Assembly (NCBI GenBank): GCA_964625145.1
Contig: CAZVAQ010000160.1
Span: 1 to 7,833, forward strand
Reading direction: 5' to 3'
From: CAYTRP01 sp964625145
GTDB taxonomy: Bacteria; Sumerlaeota; Sumerlaeia; SLMS01; JAHLLQ01
DNA: 7,833 bases
Shown: in pieces, positions 6,314-7,833 of the stretch
How positions within the stretch are numbered: position 1 is the stretch's first letter
How the letters are laid out: each line of letters begins with the position of its first letter
The notes under the pieces: model-generated
Databases searched by the model: none
Seen by the model: only the letters and a program-made list of their open reading frames with translations
What the model was told of the DNA's origin: nothing
Position numbers and translations under genes: made by a program

Positions 6314-6898
6314 TCAGAAGGGCTCCTCCAGATTCGTCGTCCGGAACCCGATCAAGAACAGGACGCGCCACCGGGTGAAGAAAGTCTGGAGGCCTTGGGC
6401 GGTGTCCTCAAACAGCAGCTCGCCCGTTTCGCGGTCGATGGCGTAGAGCGACAAGCGGTTGCGTGCCCGCTGGCTGTCGCGCTTGAACAGGGCCAACTCG
6501 GGCGTCTCCAGTCCTCCGGCAGGCGTGACAATCGGAATGGACGGCAAACCGAGCAGGAAACTGGAGTCATCGAGTCCGGCATAGTCGGCACGTAGATGCA
6601 CGACCACGTCGGCGGCCTCGGGATCCGTGGCGACGCGGTAGCCGCGGAGGAGCAGCTCCTGACGCGCGCGGGAGACGATGGTCTTCTGGTACTCGGTGTC
6701 GACTTCATCCGTCACCATGGTAAACGTGCGATTGCGACCCGCACCCGGGTCGATGGCCGACAATGCCGGATCGAGGCTCTGCCACATCAGGGCACGTTCC
6801 AGTGCGGTCTTTTCGGTCGTGGTGGTCCGCAGTCCGCCGCAGCCGCAGAGCAGCACGGCCAGCAGGATGGAGAGCATGGGAATGGTCAGGCGTTGCAT
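6314..6898 (-). CDS. Small lipoprotein of unknown function
   Basis: A 194-residue protein. The start at 6898 is well supported by GAGAGG with a 5-nt spacer, and it immediately begins a lipoprotein signal: hydrophobic residues 5-17, then LCGC with the lipidated Cys20. After a Thr-rich tether (TTTTEKTALERAL, 25-37), a compact domain runs to about residue 165. It contains TDEVDTEYQKTIVSRARQEL (63-82), a GYRVATDPEAADVVVHLRAD stretch (87-106) with the look of an alternating alpha-beta envelope domain, and a LSLYAIDRETGELLFED strand pair (149-165). The end is hydrophobic and aromatic (FTRWRVLFLIGF). The pattern 'T...(S/T)ALE+AL...' after the lipid Cys recalls uncharacterised lipoproteins of Planctomycetes-like bacteria, but I cannot name a family with confidence. 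It is divergent from the phosphatase gene, with 146 bp between starts. Longer in-frame extensions upstream overlap the phosphatase and are rejected. Confidence 0.8.
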   Translation of the reverse strand: MQRLTIPMLSILLAVLLCGCGGLRTTTTEKTALERALMWQSLDPALSAIDPGAGRNRTFTMVTDEVDTEYQKTIVSRARQELLLRGYRVATDPEAADVVVHLRADYAGLDDSSFLLGLPSIPIVTPAGGLETPELALFKRDSQRARNRLSLYAIDRETGELLFEDTAQGLQTFFTRWRVLFLIGFRTTNLEEPF

Positions 6899-7044
6899 CG
6901 AAACCTCTCGCTTTGGGATGTAATTGGGGGTGCGGTTGTCCGATGACATGGGCAGCCAGATCCCAAAATGCAGTCCGCGCCTCCTGTCCGTGTCTTGACC
7001 ACCCACCCGTTTTCGGGGAAGAGTCTGGCGGAGGGGGAAGCACC

Positions 7045-7524
7045 ATGGCAACTGTTCGTGTCCTGTTTGTTTGCATGGGCAACATCTGCCGATCACCGGC
7101 GGCCGAATGCGTCTTTCGGGCCAAGGCCCGCCAGCGTGGCCTTGATGGCCGCATCGAGATCGATTCGGCGGGGACGATTGGTTATCACGCCGGCGAGCCG
7201 CCGGATTCGCGCATGTCCGAAACGGGCCGGCGACGGGGCTATCGCATCGAGGGACAAGCGCGCCAGGTCAAGCCACGCGATCTCGAGGCGTATGACATGA
7301 TCATCGCCATGGATCGGGCAAATCTTCGTGATTTGTACCAATTGGACAAAGATCAAAAGTACCGGGACAAAATATATCTCTTCCTTGATTTTCACGCCAA
7401 CCCGCCCTTCAAGGAAGTACCGGATCCGTACTATGGAGGACCGGAGGGTTTCGACCGCGTGCTGGACCTCGTGGAGGGCGCCAGCGATGGACTCCTCGAC
7501 ATGCTGACACGGGACGCACCATGA
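7045..7524 (+). CDS. Low-molecular-weight protein-tyrosine phosphatase family protein
   Basis: A 159-residue protein of normal family length. The start at 7045 follows a strong GGAGGGGG ribosome-binding site (7030-7037). The active-site P-loop is right at the N-terminus: VLFVCMGNICRSP, with Cys10 as nucleophile and Arg16 binding phosphate (CX5R followed by Ser17). The general acid is Asp127 in VPDPYYGG, with the usual tandem tyrosines 129 and 130. IDSAGTIGYHAGEPPD (39-54) and YDMIIAMDRAN (83-93) are further family signatures, so all catalytic parts are intact. It is cytosolic. The gene overlaps by ATGA a ketosamine-kinase-family gene. Human low-Mr phosphatase A has been shown to dephosphorylate protein-bound ribulosamine 5-phosphate, and bacterial kinase homologues often neighbour such phosphatases, so a role in protein deglycation is at least as likely as tyrosine-phosphate signalling. 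Arsenate reductase is unlikely given the DPYY motif. Confidence 0.95.
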   Translation: MATVRVLFVCMGNICRSPAAECVFRAKARQRGLDGRIEIDSAGTIGYHAGEPPDSRMSETGRRRGYRIEGQARQVKPRDLEAYDMIIAMDRANLRDLYQLDKDQKYRDKIYLFLDFHANPPFKEVPDPYYGGPEGFDRVLDLVEGASDGLLDMLTRDAP

Positions 7525-7833
7525 ATCCCCAGACTCGAGCCGCCATCGCGCAGGCCATTGGCAGCGCCACGGGTTCGGAATCCCCCATCGCATCCGATCA
7601 TCCGGCGGCGGGGGGGTGCATCAATGACGCGCGGGAGATCCGTCTACGGGATGGGCGCGAGTTTTTTGTCAAGATGAACGCGGCAGACCTGCCCGGCCTC
7701 TTCGAATGCGAGGCCCACGGATTGCGGGCCCTGCAGAAAGTTGGCACCCTTGTCGTTCCCCAGCCGATTGTGTGTGGCGGGGGAGGGGCGTCCACGCCCT
7801 CCTTCATCGTGATGGAGTTGGTCCGGCAGGGTC
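7521..7833 (+). CDS. Fructosamine/ketosamine-3-kinase family protein, 3'-truncated by the window
   Basis: The frame opens at ATG 7521, overlapping the phosphatase stop (ATGA), and remains open to the window edge: 104 codons of an expected roughly 290. Residues 31-40 (GGCINDAREI) match the family's glycine-rich 'GG.IN.a' loop. FFVKMN (48-53) carries the ATP-binding lysine Lys51, and LFECEAHGLRAL (60-71) carries the helix-C glutamate Glu64 expected to pair with it. VVPQPIVCG and SFIVMEL (hinge region, 94-100) complete the N-terminal kinase lobe. These enzymes phosphorylate sugar adducts on protein lysines (fructosamine, ribulosamine, erythrulosamine) so that they become unstable and fall off; bacterial members have been found to prefer ribulosamine and erythrulosamine. 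The catalytic aspartate region lies beyond the window. Translational coupling with the phosphatase suggests one pathway. Confidence 0.88.
   Translation, partial: MNPQTRAAIAQAIGSATGSESPIASDHPAAGGCINDAREIRLRDGREFFVKMNAADLPGLFECEAHGLRALQKVGTLVVPQPIVCGGGGASTPSFIVMELVRQG

Noticed and set aside
6300..6324. Possible terminator hairpin after the small lipoprotein on the minus strand
   Set aside because: AGCCCTTC can pair with GAAGGCT with a bulge, or AGCCC with GGGCT, but no T run follows and the stem overlaps the stop codon, so I do not call it.
6995..7023. TTGACC as a -35 box for the phosphatase operon
   Set aside because: The -35 match is good, but the sequence 17 nt downstream (GAAGAG) is not a credible -10.
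6763..7044. Upstream extension of the phosphatase frame
   Set aside because: The P-loop must be near the N-terminus, ATG 7045 has a strong ribosome-binding site, and the extension is Arg/Ser-rich shadow sequence opposite the lipoprotein gene.
6899..7096. Upstream extension of the small lipoprotein to an ATG at 7096
   Set aside because: It would overlap the phosphatase gene's start and place the lipoprotein signal in mid-protein; ATG 6898 has a good ribosome-binding site and begins the signal peptide.

Overview
The window looks like chromosomal DNA from a GC-rich, Gram-negative-type (diderm) bacterium, probably a metagenome or draft assembly because it holds an exact 100-N scaffold gap (2717-2816). 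Support for a diderm: two lipoproteins with clear lipoboxes and a type II secretion/type IV pilus-like prepilin cassette. I cannot name the phylum. Such cassettes with very large hydrophilic partners occur in Planctomycetes, Verrucomicrobia and related uncultured lineages, but that is an impression and not a demonstrated placement.

Layout. (1) 1-2716, plus strand: a pseudopilin/pilus-assembly cassette with the 3' part of a large PilX/GspK-like protein (open at the window edge), a prepilin overlapping it by ATGA, and a second prepilin cut off by the gap. (2) 2717-2816: the gap. (3) 2819-2895, minus strand: tRNA-Val(CAC), whose 3' CCA lies two bases from the gap. (4) 2972-4312, plus strand: a serine beta-lactamase-like lipoprotein. 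(5) 4315-6216, minus strand: a bifunctional homocysteine S-methyltransferase/methylenetetrahydrofolate reductase of the YitJ type, ending tail-to-tail 2 nt from the hydrolase. Its upstream region has a promoter-like sequence covered by an operator-like palindrome and direct repeat. (6) 6314-6898, minus strand: a small lipoprotein of unknown role. (7) 7045-7833, plus strand and divergent: a low-molecular-weight protein-tyrosine phosphatase overlapping by ATGA a fructosamine/ketosamine kinase-family gene that runs off the window.

How the genes work together. The cassette in (1) would build an export pseudopilus or pilus tip. The pair in (7) fits the known link between ketosamine kinases and low-Mr phosphatases in repair of sugar-damaged proteins. 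Gene (5) joins reduction of methylene-THF to methyl transfer onto homocysteine, but two of the three cysteines normally binding zinc in the methyltransferase half are replaced (Asp and Ser). With the operator-like element at its promoter, this makes it the most interesting gene here. I see no CRISPR array, transposase, phage gene or obvious new defence system. Because of the gap, the prepilin cassette and everything to its right are not proven to be adjacent.
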